Assembly (NCBI RefSeq): GCF_002005465.1
Contig: NZ_CP014691.1
Coordinates: 3,343,861 to 3,407,860 of the forward strand
Direction: 5' to 3'
DNA: 64,000 nt
From: Neoasaia chiangmaiensis
GTDB lineage: Bacteria > Pseudomonadota > Alphaproteobacteria > Acetobacterales > Acetobacteraceae
The first letter of the stretch is position 1; each line of letters begins with the position of its first letter. A program made the position numbers and the translations under genes. Positions 35,940 to 45,454 of this stretch are shown piece by piece. The notes beneath the pieces are model-generated. The model worked only from the letters and a program-made list of their open reading frames with translations, did not search any database and was not told where the DNA came from.

Positions 35940-36557
35940 TTATTTCAAAATAAACTCAAAGACGGTTTGAACAAAGTTCTTGAGTGGAGCGTCACTTTTT
36001 TCGACGCGCATGCGCAAGATAGCTCCCTCCCATCCATTCAGCAGGAACTGCGCCAACTGCGCCGGTGGAGCGTCATTGAGGATGGCTTTCTGGTGTTGAG
36101 CGTCCGCGATACACTGCTCGAAAAGCCCCCCCCAGGTTTTGAAATGGCCCGAAAGGCAGGAGCGAATAATCGCACTCTGGTCCGCCACTTCGAGACTCAG
36201 ATTGCCCAGCATGCAGCCGCGCACATATCCGCTGGTCTCAAAGCCCCGGATGCGCTCGTCGAAATAATTCTGGAGCCGTACCATCGGTGCGACGTCCGGA
36301 TCAGTCAGCACTGACCTCAGCTCGGCAAGGTTGTTGCCAAAATAGGCATCCACCACTTCCCGACCGAACTCTTCCTTGCTCGCGAAGTGATTATAAAACG
36401 AGCCCTTCGGGACGTTGGCGGCGTCAACGATGTCCTTGATTCCCGTCGCCGCGTAGCCGCTCTCGTGAAGCAGCTTCCCGCCAGCGCGGATCAGGTTGAG
36501 GCGCGTTTCGGGGCGCGGCTTAGGACCACGCCGGGGTGTGGTAGCTTGCAATCCCAT
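35940..36557 (-). CDS. TetR family regulator (NemR-like candidate)
   Basis: 205 residues from the ATG at 36557. The DNA-binding part is RLNLIRAGGKLLHESGYAATGIKDIVDAANVPKGSFYNHFASKEEFG; the ligand domain has cysteines in GCMLGNL, IRSCLSGHF and FEQCIADA. GACCGGTC palindromes lie 28 bases upstream of its start and again before the divergent aldehyde dehydrogenase, and recur before four other transcription units in the window. It is the best candidate to bind them. Such TetR proteins (for example NemR) sense electrophiles through cysteines; that is an analogy here. Confidence 0.85.
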   Translation of the reverse strand: MGLQATTPRRGPKPRPETRLNLIRAGGKLLHESGYAATGIKDIVDAANVPKGSFYNHFASKEEFGREVVDAYFGNNLAELRSVLTDPDVAPMVRLQNYFDERIRGFETSGYVRGCMLGNLSLEVADQSAIIRSCLSGHFKTWGGLFEQCIADAQHQKAILNDAPPAQLAQFLLNGWEGAILRMRVEKSDAPLKNFVQTVFEFILK

Positions 36558-36585
36558 ATCCAACAGGCCCTCAAAACTCTCATAT

Positions 36586-36593
36586 GACCGGTC
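36586..36593. promoter_or_regulatory. GACCGGTC operator, site 1 (tetR promoter)
   Basis: ATGACCGGTCGTCTTGA context. The palindromic core is shared by six intergenic sites; the outer bases AAGA/TCTT extend the symmetry. Placed for autoregulation of tetR. Confidence 0.65.
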
Positions 36594-36710
36594 GTCTTGA
36601 TTTATCTCTCACGGGTGCCCCGTGTCAAGACGGCATTGATCACCCGGCACGCGAACCGGAAGCGGACGCATTATGAACAGTTGGTCCCGGCGGGTTGACA
36701 TCATTAAAGT

Positions 36711-36718
36711 GACCGGTC
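36711..36718. promoter_or_regulatory. GACCGGTC operator, site 2 (aldehyde dehydrogenase promoter)
   Basis: AAGTGACCGGTCATCTTAA context, about 265 bases before the dehydrogenase start. Nearly full symmetry around the core. Confidence 0.65.
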
Positions 36719-36836
36719 ATCTTAAATTAAGAAAGATGATGTTTGCCGATGGAGGAGCGCCAGTCGGGTTGCCGTGCATGGAAATATCGACCGCTTCTCA
36801 GGTGGTGTAAGGCTCGTTTTGGTCCCGGTATTTTTG

Positions 36837-36900
36837 TCTGCATTTTCTTTGCCGTAGTTATATTACTTATTTATCAGGAAATAACATAAGAAAATGCAGA
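36837..36900 (+). other. Long stem-loop in the aldehyde dehydrogenase leader
   Basis: TCTGCATTTTCTT (36837-36849) pairs perfectly with AAGAAAATGCAGA (36888-36900). The 38-base loop contains a second small inverted repeat (GTTAT/ATAAC). It sits between operator site 2 and the start at 36983. Attenuation or a relic repeat are both possible. Confidence 0.45.
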
Positions 36901-36982
36901 TAAATTCCAGAGTTTCCTCGCGTTTTATCTGGCTGTTCCGTGACTTTGTCTTCCGTTTTACAGTATATAGGAAGTGTGAACC

Positions 36983-38353
36983 ATGACTGTGTATCGTACG
37001 ATCAACCCTACCACGGGACAGCTCGAAAAATCTTACGACCTGCATGGACAGGCGGAAGTCGCTCAGCGGCTGCAAGTGGCCCACACGACATGGTTGGACG
37101 ACTGGAAGCTGAGATCCTTTGAACAGCGAGCCGACATTCTCAATCGTGCCGCTGATATTCTGCGGCGCGACAAGGAGCGGTTTGCCCGGCTGATTTCAGT
37201 CGAGATGGGTAAGGTCTTCGCCGAGGCATTGTGGGAGGTCGGGATTTCTGCCGACATTCTGGCCTATTATGCGAAGGAAGCGGCCAGAATTCTGGCACCG
37301 CGTCGTCTCGACCGGAGCGAGAATGAGGCGTTTGTTCTGTGTCAGCCCCTCGGCGTCATTTACTGCATCGAGCCGTGGAACTTTCCGTACTATCAGCTTG
37401 CCCGGGTCGTCGGTCCGAACCTGATGGCCGGGAATGTCGTCATGGTCAAGCACGCGCCGGGAGTGCCTCAGTGCGCCGAAGCATTCGAACAGCTTTTCCA
37501 TGAAGCTGGTGCTCCGCGGGGGACCTATACCAATCTTTTCATTACCAATGACCAATCCGCTGACCTTATCGCGCAACCGGAAGTCCGGGGCGTCGCCCTG
37601 ACCGGGAGTGAGCGTGCCGGCAAGGCCGTTGCCGGCCAGGCAGGAAGTGCCATCAAGAAAAGCACGATGGAACTGGGCGGGTCGGATGCGTTCATCGTCC
37701 TCGACGATGCGGATCTCGACAAGGTGGTGCCTCTGGCCGTGGCGGGCCGGATGACCAATAACGGGCAGGTCTGCGCCGCCCCCAAGCGCATGATCGTGCA
37801 TCATACTCTGGTCGAGGAGTTTACCGAGCGTTTTGCGCAGGCTCTGGGCGCTTTTCGCTACGGAGACCCTCTGGATGGGGAGGTCACGCATGGCCCCATG
37901 AGCAGCGAAGACGCGCTCAATCGGACGCTTTCGCAGGTCGAGACGGCCGTGGCTCACGGGGCTACGCTGTTGACGGGAGGACAACGGATCGACCGGCCGG
38001 GATTCTATATGAAAGCCGGCATTCTCACGGGCGTTACCAAGGATAATCCGATCTTTTATGAGGAAGTGTTTGGACCGATCGCGATCATCTACCCGGTTTC
38101 CGGCGAGGACGAGGCGATCCGGCTGGCCAATGATTCTCCCTATGGGCTGGGCGGTTCGGTGCATACACGTGACATCGAACGGGGTCGCTCGGTTGCGGAG
38201 CGGATCGAAACCGGCATGGTGTACATCAACGGTGTGACAAAATCCTACCCGGACGTGCCGTTCGGGGGCGTTGGCAATTCGGGCTATGGTCGCGAACTCG
38301 CCGATTTCGGCCTTCATGAATTCGTTAACCATAAGCTGGTTTATATTTCCTGA
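36983..38353 (+). CDS. NAD(P)-dependent aldehyde dehydrogenase (succinate-semialdehyde type)
   Basis: 456 residues. Catalytic E230 in STMELGGSDAF and C264 in NNGQVCAAPKR; the cofactor region IEPWNFPYYQLARVVGPNLMAGN and the GSERAGK loop are intact. Closest in pattern to the Sad/GabD group of succinate-semialdehyde dehydrogenases, but the aldehyde cannot be fixed from sequence. It oxidises aldehydes to acids in the cytoplasm. Operator site 2 suggests control by the adjacent tetR product. A hairpin terminator follows. Confidence 0.9.
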   Translation: MTVYRTINPTTGQLEKSYDLHGQAEVAQRLQVAHTTWLDDWKLRSFEQRADILNRAADILRRDKERFARLISVEMGKVFAEALWEVGISADILAYYAKEAARILAPRRLDRSENEAFVLCQPLGVIYCIEPWNFPYYQLARVVGPNLMAGNVVMVKHAPGVPQCAEAFEQLFHEAGAPRGTYTNLFITNDQSADLIAQPEVRGVALTGSERAGKAVAGQAGSAIKKSTMELGGSDAFIVLDDADLDKVVPLAVAGRMTNNGQVCAAPKRMIVHHTLVEEFTERFAQALGAFRYGDPLDGEVTHGPMSSEDALNRTLSQVETAVAHGATLLTGGQRIDRPGFYMKAGILTGVTKDNPIFYEEVFGPIAIIYPVSGEDEAIRLANDSPYGLGGSVHTRDIERGRSVAERIETGMVYINGVTKSYPDVPFGGVGNSGYGRELADFGLHEFVNHKLVYIS

Positions 38354-38400
38354 AGGTAATACAGGAATTATTTTTTAGATAATAATGCAAATAAATTATG

Positions 38401-38428
38401 GAAAGGGGCCACTATTCGGCTCCTTTTC
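38401..38428 (+). terminator. Terminator after aldehyde dehydrogenase
   Basis: GAAAGGGGCC pairs with GGCTCCTTTTC across a short loop (one mismatch), ending in TTTTC. About 48 bases after the stop. Confidence 0.6.
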
Positions 38429-38639
38429 ATCCGTCTTCTATCCGATCGGATGCAGGGTTTTTGTTGGCCGGGCGTCTGAATCCGTGAAAACTTGCAAAAG
38501 ACGTCCTGAACACAATGGAAAATAACACGCAGACTCACTCGTGGTCCCGGACTTTCGAGCTGCAATCACCCCAATGACAGGCTTCGCTTTCTGGAACAAA
38601 TGTCTCCGCGCATTCACAGTGCTACGACCGAGCAATAGT

Positions 38640-40619
38640 ATGGCAAGTGTACTCTCTGCTGTGCGCGGGCTGGGTCGGAGCTTTGCTCTTCGAACCACGA
38701 TTGCCTCGCTGACGGCCCTTTACATCGCCTTTTCCCTCCATCTTGACAGTCCGATGTGGGCGGGGACGACCGTCTGGATCGTCGCGCAAAGCAATCGTGG
38801 CATGAGTCTGTCCAAAAGCCGTTACCGCATTCTCGGGACAGCAACAGGAGCAGTGGTGAGTATCGCGCTCCTTGCGGCTTTTCCGCAGGAACCTGGGCTT
38901 TTCTTTCTGAGTCTGGCGCTATGGCTTGGCCTGTGTTCCGTCGTCGCCACGGCTCAACGCAATTTCAGGTCATACGCGGCCGTTCTGGCGGGGTACACTG
39001 TTGCCATCGTGGCTTTTGATGCGGTCGCCGATCCCACCCACGTTTTCGATATCGCGATATCACGGGCAAGCTATGTGGTGATCGGGACAGTCGTGGAGGC
39101 CGTCTTCACCGCGATCCTCGCTCCCGGCTCGCCCGAGCTTGAGGTCAGACAGCTCCTTGAATCCTATCTCGACGATGCCGCAAAGCTCAGTATCGGATTC
39201 CTGACAGCCGATCAGACAGCGTACCCTACGCTTCATCGGTTTTTCTCGTCAGCCGTCCATCTTGAAAGGTCGGCGCACTATGCGGCCGCAGCCTCCAAAG
39301 AGGTCAGGAGCCGGCTGGGCTATGTTCATGCGTCCTCCGTCGGATCTCTGGTGCAGTTGGCCGCAGCCCAAAGCCTGCACAGGCTGATGCGTCCTGGCAT
39401 CGACGATAATGTGCGTGTGCTGGCCACCCGCACCATTCCGCTTTTGAACGCCGAGGCATCGTCCCGGTCGCTGCTGGACCTTGCGGATGACGTGCGTGCG
39501 CAGCTTGTTCGTGAGGTCACGAACGGCACTGCACTCGAAACACTGGCCGCCCTGGATAGGCTGAGGCAACTGCTGATCGAGAGAGCGGAGGCACGGGCCG
39601 GACAGGTTTCCTTCGTCCAGGCGCACCGCTCCGCTCCGAAGGTACGTTACCGGTTTCATGTCGATTGGGTGGGAGCCTGGCTGAACGGCATTCGCGCGGC
39701 AACGGCAGTCTTCCTGTCGGCCGTCATCTGGATCACGACCGCCTGGCCAGCCGGCGCCGGGTTCGTCAGCACCGTATGTATCGTCTGCTCCCTGTTCGCA
39801 ACACACAGCCGGCCGGTCATTGCCTCTGTCGGACTGGTCAAGGGAACATTCTGCGCCTGCATTGTCGCGATGCTATGCAATTTCGTGCTGATCCCCCGCG
39901 TCTCGGACTTTCCGCTGCTGGCTCTTATTCTGGCCCCCTTCCTGTTTGCGGCCGGCAAAGCCATGCAGCATCCGCGCACGGCACCGCTCGGGATTTCTTT
40001 CAATATTTTCGTCTGGGGCCTCATAGACCCGCAAAATGCCATGAGAACGAATGAGGTCGCGTTTTTCAACGGCAGCATGTCGCTGCTTCTGGGCATGATC
40101 TGTGGCGGATTTGTCTTCGCCCTGCTGTTTCCCATTCGCCCGCTGATCGTGCGCAGGCGTCTGGCCGAAGCTGCCAGCCGGGATCTCGCGCGCATAGGTC
40201 GCGCGCCGGGATCGTATTCCGTGGGTATCTGGTATACGCGAATGGCGGATCGCCTGACGTCGCAACTTGAAACCGGCGCAGACGTCCCGCCGGAGACGGC
40301 AGCCACGGAGTTTGACGCCATGATGGCGATTCTGACGCTGGGGGAAGCCGCGATCCGGCTCAACGACATTCTCGAACACACTCCCGCCACGTCGCGACCG
40401 ATCAAGGCCGTCCTGGCCTGCATGGCCCGTTCGAAATTCTCCCGCCTGCCCGCCATGAGCGCATTGGCGGCCCGACGGTTGTTTCAACAGGCCGGCACGA
40501 TCCCTCTGCCCGAATCTCGGGACTTCTACAGGGGGGCGGTGCTGCTGCACGTGATGGCGGATGCTGCGGCCGTACAGAGGGGAGCGGGATGCCCATCCCC
40601 TCTTCTGGCGGCGGCCTGA
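38640..40619 (+). CDS. FUSC family (aromatic acid exporter-like) membrane protein
   Basis: About 659 residues from the ATG at 38640. Two bundles of six membrane segments (about residues 20-160 and 350-490) flank cytoplasmic regions, and each bundle carries the family pattern (SPMWAGTTVWIVAQSNRGMSLSKSRYRILGTATGA in overlapping parts). FUSC proteins include AaeB, the inner-membrane part of an efflux pump for hydroxylated aromatic acids. No adaptor gene (aaeA-like) is beside it. GTG at 38541 would add 33 residues; the ATG is preferred because the extra part looks unconserved. Confidence 0.82.
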   Translation: MASVLSAVRGLGRSFALRTTIASLTALYIAFSLHLDSPMWAGTTVWIVAQSNRGMSLSKSRYRILGTATGAVVSIALLAAFPQEPGLFFLSLALWLGLCSVVATAQRNFRSYAAVLAGYTVAIVAFDAVADPTHVFDIAISRASYVVIGTVVEAVFTAILAPGSPELEVRQLLESYLDDAAKLSIGFLTADQTAYPTLHRFFSSAVHLERSAHYAAAASKEVRSRLGYVHASSVGSLVQLAAAQSLHRLMRPGIDDNVRVLATRTIPLLNAEASSRSLLDLADDVRAQLVREVTNGTALETLAALDRLRQLLIERAEARAGQVSFVQAHRSAPKVRYRFHVDWVGAWLNGIRAATAVFLSAVIWITTAWPAGAGFVSTVCIVCSLFATHSRPVIASVGLVKGTFCACIVAMLCNFVLIPRVSDFPLLALILAPFLFAAGKAMQHPRTAPLGISFNIFVWGLIDPQNAMRTNEVAFFNGSMSLLLGMICGGFVFALLFPIRPLIVRRRLAEAASRDLARIGRAPGSYSVGIWYTRMADRLTSQLETGADVPPETAATEFDAMMAILTLGEAAIRLNDILEHTPATSRPIKAVLACMARSKFSRLPAMSALAARRLFQQAGTIPLPESRDFYRGAVLLHVMADAAAVQRGAGCPSPLLAAA

Positions 40620-40701
40620 CGAAGAGAAGCATGATGGCTGCCGGACGGGTTAGCGGTCGCGCGACAGGAAGGCCACAGAGCCGGGAGGCGACAGGAACCC
40701 G

Positions 40702-41334
40702 TCACCCGGACGATAACCCTGTCATACGTTCGAGGTCTGACGGGCAGCCCGTCACGGATCGAAAGAAGGCCAGGAATATCTCATCGCGCCTGAGTGCGCC
40801 TTCCACGCTGCCCTGAACGATCAAGCCTGACCAGAGTGCATACAGCCCGATCGCGACCTGCCGGGGGGGCAGAACCAGGCGCAGGCCATGCGCACTGGCC
40901 AGTTCTTCGAGAAGAGCCTCAAACATCGCATGGCAGGCAGCCTTGCATTCATTGTAACGCTCAGCGAACCGCTCATCGCGCTGTGCATGCAGTTGCAACT
41001 CGATTGAAAGAAGAGACCACTGCGACTGGCTTGCCAGTTCCGCGAGGCGGACTGACAGGTGTGACAATGCCACATTCAAATCTGGACTTTCAGGCCCTGT
41101 AAGAAGAGTCCGGAGCAAAGTGGATTCCTCTTCGATATGCGAGCGCATGATCTCGATAAGAAGGTCGTCCTTGGTGGCGAAGTTAGAGTAGAACGCGCCC
41201 TGAGAATGGCCGGCAGCCTCGCAGATACGGCGGATCGACGCCGCCGCAACGCCTTCGGTTGCGATCGCCGCGTTGGCAGCCGTCATCAATCTGCTGCGGG
41301 TCTGCTCCTGCATCTCCCGTCTGGAGGGTCTCAT
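40702..41334 (-). CDS. TetR family regulator downstream of oleate hydratase
   Basis: 210 residues. HTH: LMTAANAAIATEGVAAASIRRICEAAGHSQGAFYSNFATKDDLL. It follows the oleate hydratase gene on the same strand with 47 bases between, so both may form one transcript and the strong palindrome at 43406-43431 would be its operator. The C-terminal part is of the AcrR type. Convergent with the FUSC gene. Confidence 0.85.
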   Translation of the reverse strand: MRPSRREMQEQTRSRLMTAANAAIATEGVAAASIRRICEAAGHSQGAFYSNFATKDDLLIEIMRSHIEEESTLLRTLLTGPESPDLNVALSHLSVRLAELASQSQWSLLSIELQLHAQRDERFAERYNECKAACHAMFEALLEELASAHGLRLVLPPRQVAIGLYALWSGLIVQGSVEGALRRDEIFLAFFRSVTGCPSDLERMTGLSSG

Positions 41335-41381
41335 AATCTTGCCTGGGTTTCGATGGTGAGCCGGATGCGCTTATCCGAACG

Positions 41382-43346
41382 CTATTTTCGTTTCCAGCCG
41401 AGATTGTTACGTATCGCCTCAAGCCATGTCGTCACCCTATGGACGGCATCGCCTCCCCTTCCCAAAAAGGAGGTCAGATCTTTTCCTGGGCCGTCACCAT
41501 CCTCACTCGCCGGCAAAGGAGGGAGGATGTGGGCGAAATAGGTCTTGTCCAGCAGGCGATGCAGCAGGCGCTCCCCCGGGAATGGCTCGCCGTTATTGAT
41601 GGCTCTGGCCGCCCGGATGATGGTTCTGATGTCGTATTGGGCCGGACTGATGTCCGCCACTTTCTTCGGCAGATCCAGAAGTGTGTAAACCGCAATGCGG
41701 GCGGTCCGGACGGAGCTTTCCATCGTAAAGATGATGTCGTTACTGGTTTCGACAAACTGGCCGAGCAGGCCGATATTTGTACATCCCGCGGGCACGACAC
41801 GGGGACGATCACCCGCCGCGCGCGGCATGAACTGAGCCGTGATATACGGCATCAGGGCGAGGCGGACCTTCGTGTTCTCCACAACGGCCTTCAACTCGCT
41901 CACGATGCCAAGGTGATAGCAGAGTTCCGCGAGGATCTCTGCGCCGGTACAGGTCGGCATGGTCTTCTTGATGTAGTTGCCCTCCTTGTCCATCAGGAGC
42001 GCATAGACCCAGATCACCAGCACATCGTCAGGCTGGGCTGGAAAATGAGGCTGGCGATTGCACGTGAAACTGAGGACCCAGTTCGAGTCCGTGAAGGTGA
42101 TGACGCCTCCCGTTACGGTCCTGCCCGAATACGGATCGTTGACCGAAAGTTCCTTCAGTTTGTCGACGAAGGGGGACGGGCGGCAGGTCAATGTGGCGGA
42201 CTCCCACATTGACCTGCTGACATCACCGTAAAATTTGTCCGGTCTGCCGAAGACGGGAGATTTCCGTGCCAGATTGCGCCACAAGGTCCAATCACTGTCC
42301 TCACCGGGCTCGTGCAGTCCGCGTTCCAGTATGGGCGCGGTCTCCATGTCACCATAGGCCGTGCCTTCGGTCATGGAGCCTGTCAGGGCGAAAACCAGAT
42401 CATGAGACTGAACAGGAATGAGGGTCTCATGACTATCAACTGTTGCCCGAAGACCGGTGACGGTCTTCTCCTCTCCCCGCGTTTCGAGGTCGAGGTCATG
42501 AACGCGGGTGTTGAACTGGAACGTCACACCTTTGTCTCGCAGAAGGCGGGTTAGAGGCACAACGAAGCTGTCGTACTGGTTGTACTTCGGAAAGACGAGC
42601 GCTGACATGTCCGCCATTCCGTCGATCGCGTCGAGGAAGCGGTGCATGTACAGCTTCATTTCGAGAAGGCTCTGCCAGTTCTCGAAAGCGAACATTGATC
42701 GCCACAGGTACCAGAAATTCGTCTCGAAGAAGCTCTCGCTGAAGTAGTCCTCGATCGTGATATCATCAAGATCCTCCTTGCGTTTCAGCAACAGGCGGAT
42801 CAGTTCCCACTGGTGCGACTTGCTGAGTCCCAGCTTGCTGAAGTCGCGAATCTCTCCTTGCCGGTGCATCAGTCGTGATTTGGAATAATTGGGGTCGCGG
42901 TCGTTGAGCAGACGATACTCGTCCAGGACACTATAGCCTTCGGGCAGTTCCAGGGCGGGGACATCCTGAAACAGATCCCAGAAATTATCGTAGTTCCAGT
43001 TCATTTCCCGGCCACCACGGATGATGTAGCCTTTTTCCGGGTCGCCCGCGCCGTCGAGTGATCCGCCCGTGATATCCATCGTATCGAGGATGGTGATGTC
43101 GGAACCGTTCATCCTGCCATCACGGAGCAGATAGAAGGCCGCCGCCAATCCGGCGATACCGCTTCCAATGATCCAGGCCTTTCGCCCCTCGACAGGCGCG
43201 ACAGGGACCGGGTGGTTGCGCATATACGGCCCCGTCATATCTGGCGGCGGCAACGGGTCTTGAGGCCCCTTGCGCCAGAAGGTCGAAGCCGCATCGGCTT
43301 CAACGGCATTCCGGTCCGGAGTCGCGGGAGAGGGGTGATCGCTCAT
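41382..43346 (-). CDS. ohyA: Oleate hydratase
   Basis: 654 residues from the ATG at 43346 ([11 protein letters not shown]). The FAD site is [16 protein letters not shown] (61-66 for GSGIAG), followed by [24 protein letters not shown], and a long conserved core with [19 protein letters not shown]. This is the myosin-cross-reactive-antigen family, which adds water to the cis-9 double bond of oleic acid giving 10-hydroxystearate. It lowers the toxicity of unsaturated fatty acids to the membrane. A TetR gene follows and a perfect palindrome precedes it, so fatty-acid-sensitive control is plausible. Confidence 0.93.
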   Translation of the reverse strand: MSDHPSPATPDRNAVEADAASTFWRKGPQDPLPPPDMTGPYMRNHPVPVAPVEGRKAWIIGSGIAGLAAAFYLLRDGRMNGSDITILDTMDITGGSLDGAGDPEKGYIIRGGREMNWNYDNFWDLFQDVPALELPEGYSVLDEYRLLNDRDPNYSKSRLMHRQGEIRDFSKLGLSKSHQWELIRLLLKRKEDLDDITIEDYFSESFFETNFWYLWRSMFAFENWQSLLEMKLYMHRFLDAIDGMADMSALVFPKYNQYDSFVVPLTRLLRDKGVTFQFNTRVHDLDLETRGEEKTVTGLRATVDSHETLIPVQSHDLVFALTGSMTEGTAYGDMETAPILERGLHEPGEDSDWTLWRNLARKSPVFGRPDKFYGDVSRSMWESATLTCRPSPFVDKLKELSVNDPYSGRTVTGGVITFTDSNWVLSFTCNRQPHFPAQPDDVLVIWVYALLMDKEGNYIKKTMPTCTGAEILAELCYHLGIVSELKAVVENTKVRLALMPYITAQFMPRAAGDRPRVVPAGCTNIGLLGQFVETSNDIIFTMESSVRTARIAVYTLLDLPKKVADISPAQYDIRTIIRAARAINNGEPFPGERLLHRLLDKTYFAHILPPLPASEDGDGPGKDLTSFLGRGGDAVHRVTTWLEAIRNNLGWKRK

Positions 43347-43405
43347 GACGGTTTGTTCCCTTGCAATGGGGCTTCCCAGGTCCGCTGCCCGCAGAAACAG
43401 ATATA

Positions 43406-43431
43406 TCACCTGATATCTGGATATCAGGTGA
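43406..43431. promoter_or_regulatory. Perfect palindrome before oleate hydratase (operator)
   Basis: TCACCTGATATC (43406-43417) and GATATCAGGTGA (43420-43431) flank two bases, 60 bases upstream of the ohyA start. A 12-base-arm palindrome is typical of TetR sites; the regulator encoded at 40702-41334 is the candidate. Confidence 0.7.
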
Positions 43432-43474
43432 TGTTCTGTGACTGTGCCTTGTCAGGGTTTTCGCAAGACAATCA

Positions 43475-43511
43475 TGTGCCGTGGTCTGTGCCAGGCACAG
43501 AACACGGCACA
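43475..43511 (-). terminator. Long hairpin between the monooxygenase and oleate hydratase genes
   Basis: TGTGCCGTG-G-TCTGTGCC (43475-43492) pairs with GGCACAGA-A-CACGGCACA (43494-43511): 18-base arms with one mismatch around a single base. No U-run; it may back up the terminator at 43553 or be a protein site. Confidence 0.5.
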
Positions 43512-43552
43512 GATAAGAAGAACCAGTTCCGCGCGATCAGTGCGTGTTCTGG

Positions 43553-43584
43553 AAGGGTGCCAGAAAGCACGACCTGGCACCCTT
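43553..43584 (-). terminator. Terminator of the flavin monooxygenase gene
   Basis: AAGGGTGCCAG (43553-43563) pairs with CTGGCACCCTT (43574-43584) over a 10-base loop, starting five bases past the monooxygenase stop on the minus strand. Confidence 0.7.
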
Positions 43585-43588
43585 CGGG

Positions 43589-44920
43589 TCAGGCAACGCG
43601 TTGTGCCGTGTAGCGGTTGATCGGGTAAGGCAGGCCAAGATTTTCGCGAAACGTCGAATACTCGTAATCGCGATGAAACAGCCCGCGATCCTGGAGAAGC
43701 GGGACCACATGCTCGACGAACAGTTCCAGTTGGCCGGGCAGCGTCTCGAACAGGACGAACCCGTCGGCCCCCTCGCTTTCAAACCAGTTCTGGAGAGTGT
43801 CGGCGACCTGACCTGGTGTTCCGACGAAATCGCCGCGTGGCGTGGCAAGCCGTTCCGCGATCTGTCGGAGCGTGAGGTTATCGCGGCGGACCAGTTCAAG
43901 GATACGCAGAGACGCGCTCTGGTTGCTATTGCGACCGAGTGCTTCGACATCCGGAAATGGGGCGTCGAGGTCGTAATGTGTGAAATCATGGTCATTGAAG
44001 GCGCGGGCCAGGAATCCGAGGCCACTGTCCAGTGATCCAAGAGAGGAAAGTTCGCGGTAGCGCTGTTCAGCCTCCTCTTCCGTCAAGCCGATGACCGGTG
44101 CGACACCCGGTAAAATCAGCGGTTGATCCGCTTCGCGTCCGAACTTCCGGGCACGGTCTTTCAGGTCGCGGTAATAGTCCTGGGCCTCGGCAAGTGTCTG
44201 CGGGCCACAGAACACGACTTCGGCACGTCTGGCGGCAAAGTCGCGTCCGCTTTCGGACGCGCCGGCCTGAAAAATGACCGGCTGGCCCTGTGCGGACCGC
44301 CCGATATTCAGTGGTCCGCGCACCTGAAAGAATTCGCCCTGATGGTCCAGGCGATGCAGTTTTTCCCGGTTGACGAAGACGCCACCCGCCTTGTCTCCCA
44401 CGAGAGCGTCATCTTCCCAGCTATCCCAGAGTCCCTGCACGACGTCGATGTATTCGGACGCAATGCGATAGCGCTGGTGATGCTCCGGGTGAGAATCCTT
44501 GCTGAAATTCGCGGCCGTATCGCCCAGCCAGGACGTAACGACGTTCCAGCCGGCTCTGCCATTGCTGATATGGTCGAGTGAGGCGAACTGTCGGGCCACG
44601 TTGAATGGTTCCGAGTAGCTGACCGTAAGTGTGCCGACCAGCCCGATATGCGTCGTTGCGCCGGCGAGAGCCGAGAGTATCGTGATCGGTTCAAAGCGGT
44701 TGAGGTAATGCGGACTGGATTTTTCGTTGATCGAGAGACTGTCGGCCACGAACAGGAAGTCAAATTTTCCCCGCTCTGCCAGCCGGGCCTGATGCAGATA
44801 GAAAGGAAAGCTTGTACTGGCGCGCACGTCGCGATCCGGATGGCGCCAGTCATCCCAGGTTCGGCCAACTCCATGGAGAATGAAGCCGAGTTTCAACCGG
44901 CGTGGAGAAGACTGGGTCAT
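43589..44920 (-). CDS. LLM-class flavin-dependent monooxygenase (NtaA/SnaA type)
   Basis: 443 residues from the ATG at 44920. LKLGFILHGVGRTWDDWRHP, FLFVADSLSINE, GTLTVSYSEPFNVARQFASLDHISNGRAGWNVVTSW and VIFQAGASESGRDFAA are diagnostic of the FMNH2-dependent NtaA/SnaA/DszA group, which oxidises amines, sulfones or chelators such as nitrilotriacetate. The substrate cannot be assigned. A flavin reductase partner is needed and is not adjacent. Confidence 0.9.
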   Translation of the reverse strand: MTQSSPRRLKLGFILHGVGRTWDDWRHPDRDVRASTSFPFYLHQARLAERGKFDFLFVADSLSINEKSSPHYLNRFEPITILSALAGATTHIGLVGTLTVSYSEPFNVARQFASLDHISNGRAGWNVVTSWLGDTAANFSKDSHPEHHQRYRIASEYIDVVQGLWDSWEDDALVGDKAGGVFVNREKLHRLDHQGEFFQVRGPLNIGRSAQGQPVIFQAGASESGRDFAARRAEVVFCGPQTLAEAQDYYRDLKDRARKFGREADQPLILPGVAPVIGLTEEEAEQRYRELSSLGSLDSGLGFLARAFNDHDFTHYDLDAPFPDVEALGRNSNQSASLRILELVRRDNLTLRQIAERLATPRGDFVGTPGQVADTLQNWFESEGADGFVLFETLPGQLELFVEHVVPLLQDRGLFHRDYEYSTFRENLGLPYPINRYTAQRVA

Positions 44921-45454
44921 GCGGATGTTCTCTTGATTTGAAGGTGAGGACGGATGACGCGCCATGTGCGCATCAGGAACGGCAGTGCTGCTGATACCGA
45001 CCGATAGGAGGGACGTCGTAAGCGGTCCGCAGCAGAAGACATGGTTGCCGGCGCTATGCGTTCTGGTGATAATCGAGTGACGCAAGAAAGATATTGACGC
45101 CTTGTATTGGGGACGACTCACCCTCTTCAACAATCCATTTTACAAATAAACCGCTCTGCTAACTAAAGACATGCGGTATTATTGCGGGATTTCACTTCGA
45201 AAACCTACCATAATGGTTGATTGTGCGAGACGAATTATAATCTCGGGTGGCGCTTTTCTCGAATGAGAAATCTAAAAGCCTCGTTCAATCCTGCCTTGAA
45301 CAACGCCGGCACTGCCGCGTCCGGGTTCGATCCGATAACAATCGGCCTGGGTCCGGCCGGGTCGGGGACAGGCGTGTTCGCCGCATCCCTGCTGGACAAG
45401 GCTGGGATCGCTGATATCTAATAGGGTACCCCCCTACTCTAAGAATCCGAGATC
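44921..45454. other. Intergenic stretch before dmeR
   Basis: About 530 bases. It must carry the monooxygenase promoter on one side and the dmeRF promoter on the other. A short open frame near 45221-45421 encodes a Gly-rich tail (FDPITIGLGPAGSGTG) that I cannot assign; it may be a relic. The dmeR operator is listed separately. Confidence 0.4.
45422..45436. promoter_or_regulatory. Probable DmeR operator
   Basis: TAGGGTACCCCCCTA: short inverted arms around a C-run, 19 bases before dmeR. It resembles the C-tract inverted repeats bound by DmeR and RcnR proteins before dmeRF and rcnA operons. Confidence 0.6.

Larger units (their letters stand above)
36558..36982. other. Divergent promoter region with two operators and a long leader
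   Basis: About 425 bases between tetR and the aldehyde dehydrogenase gene. It holds two GACCGGTC sites (separate entries) and, further on, a 13-base stem at 36837-36849/36888-36900 in the probable untranslated leader of the dehydrogenase gene. No coding sequence is supported. Confidence 0.6.

Noticed and set aside
45221..45421. A 66-codon frame with FDPITIGLGPAGSGTG
   Set aside because: No ribosome binding site or family match; described only as part of the intergenic stretch.
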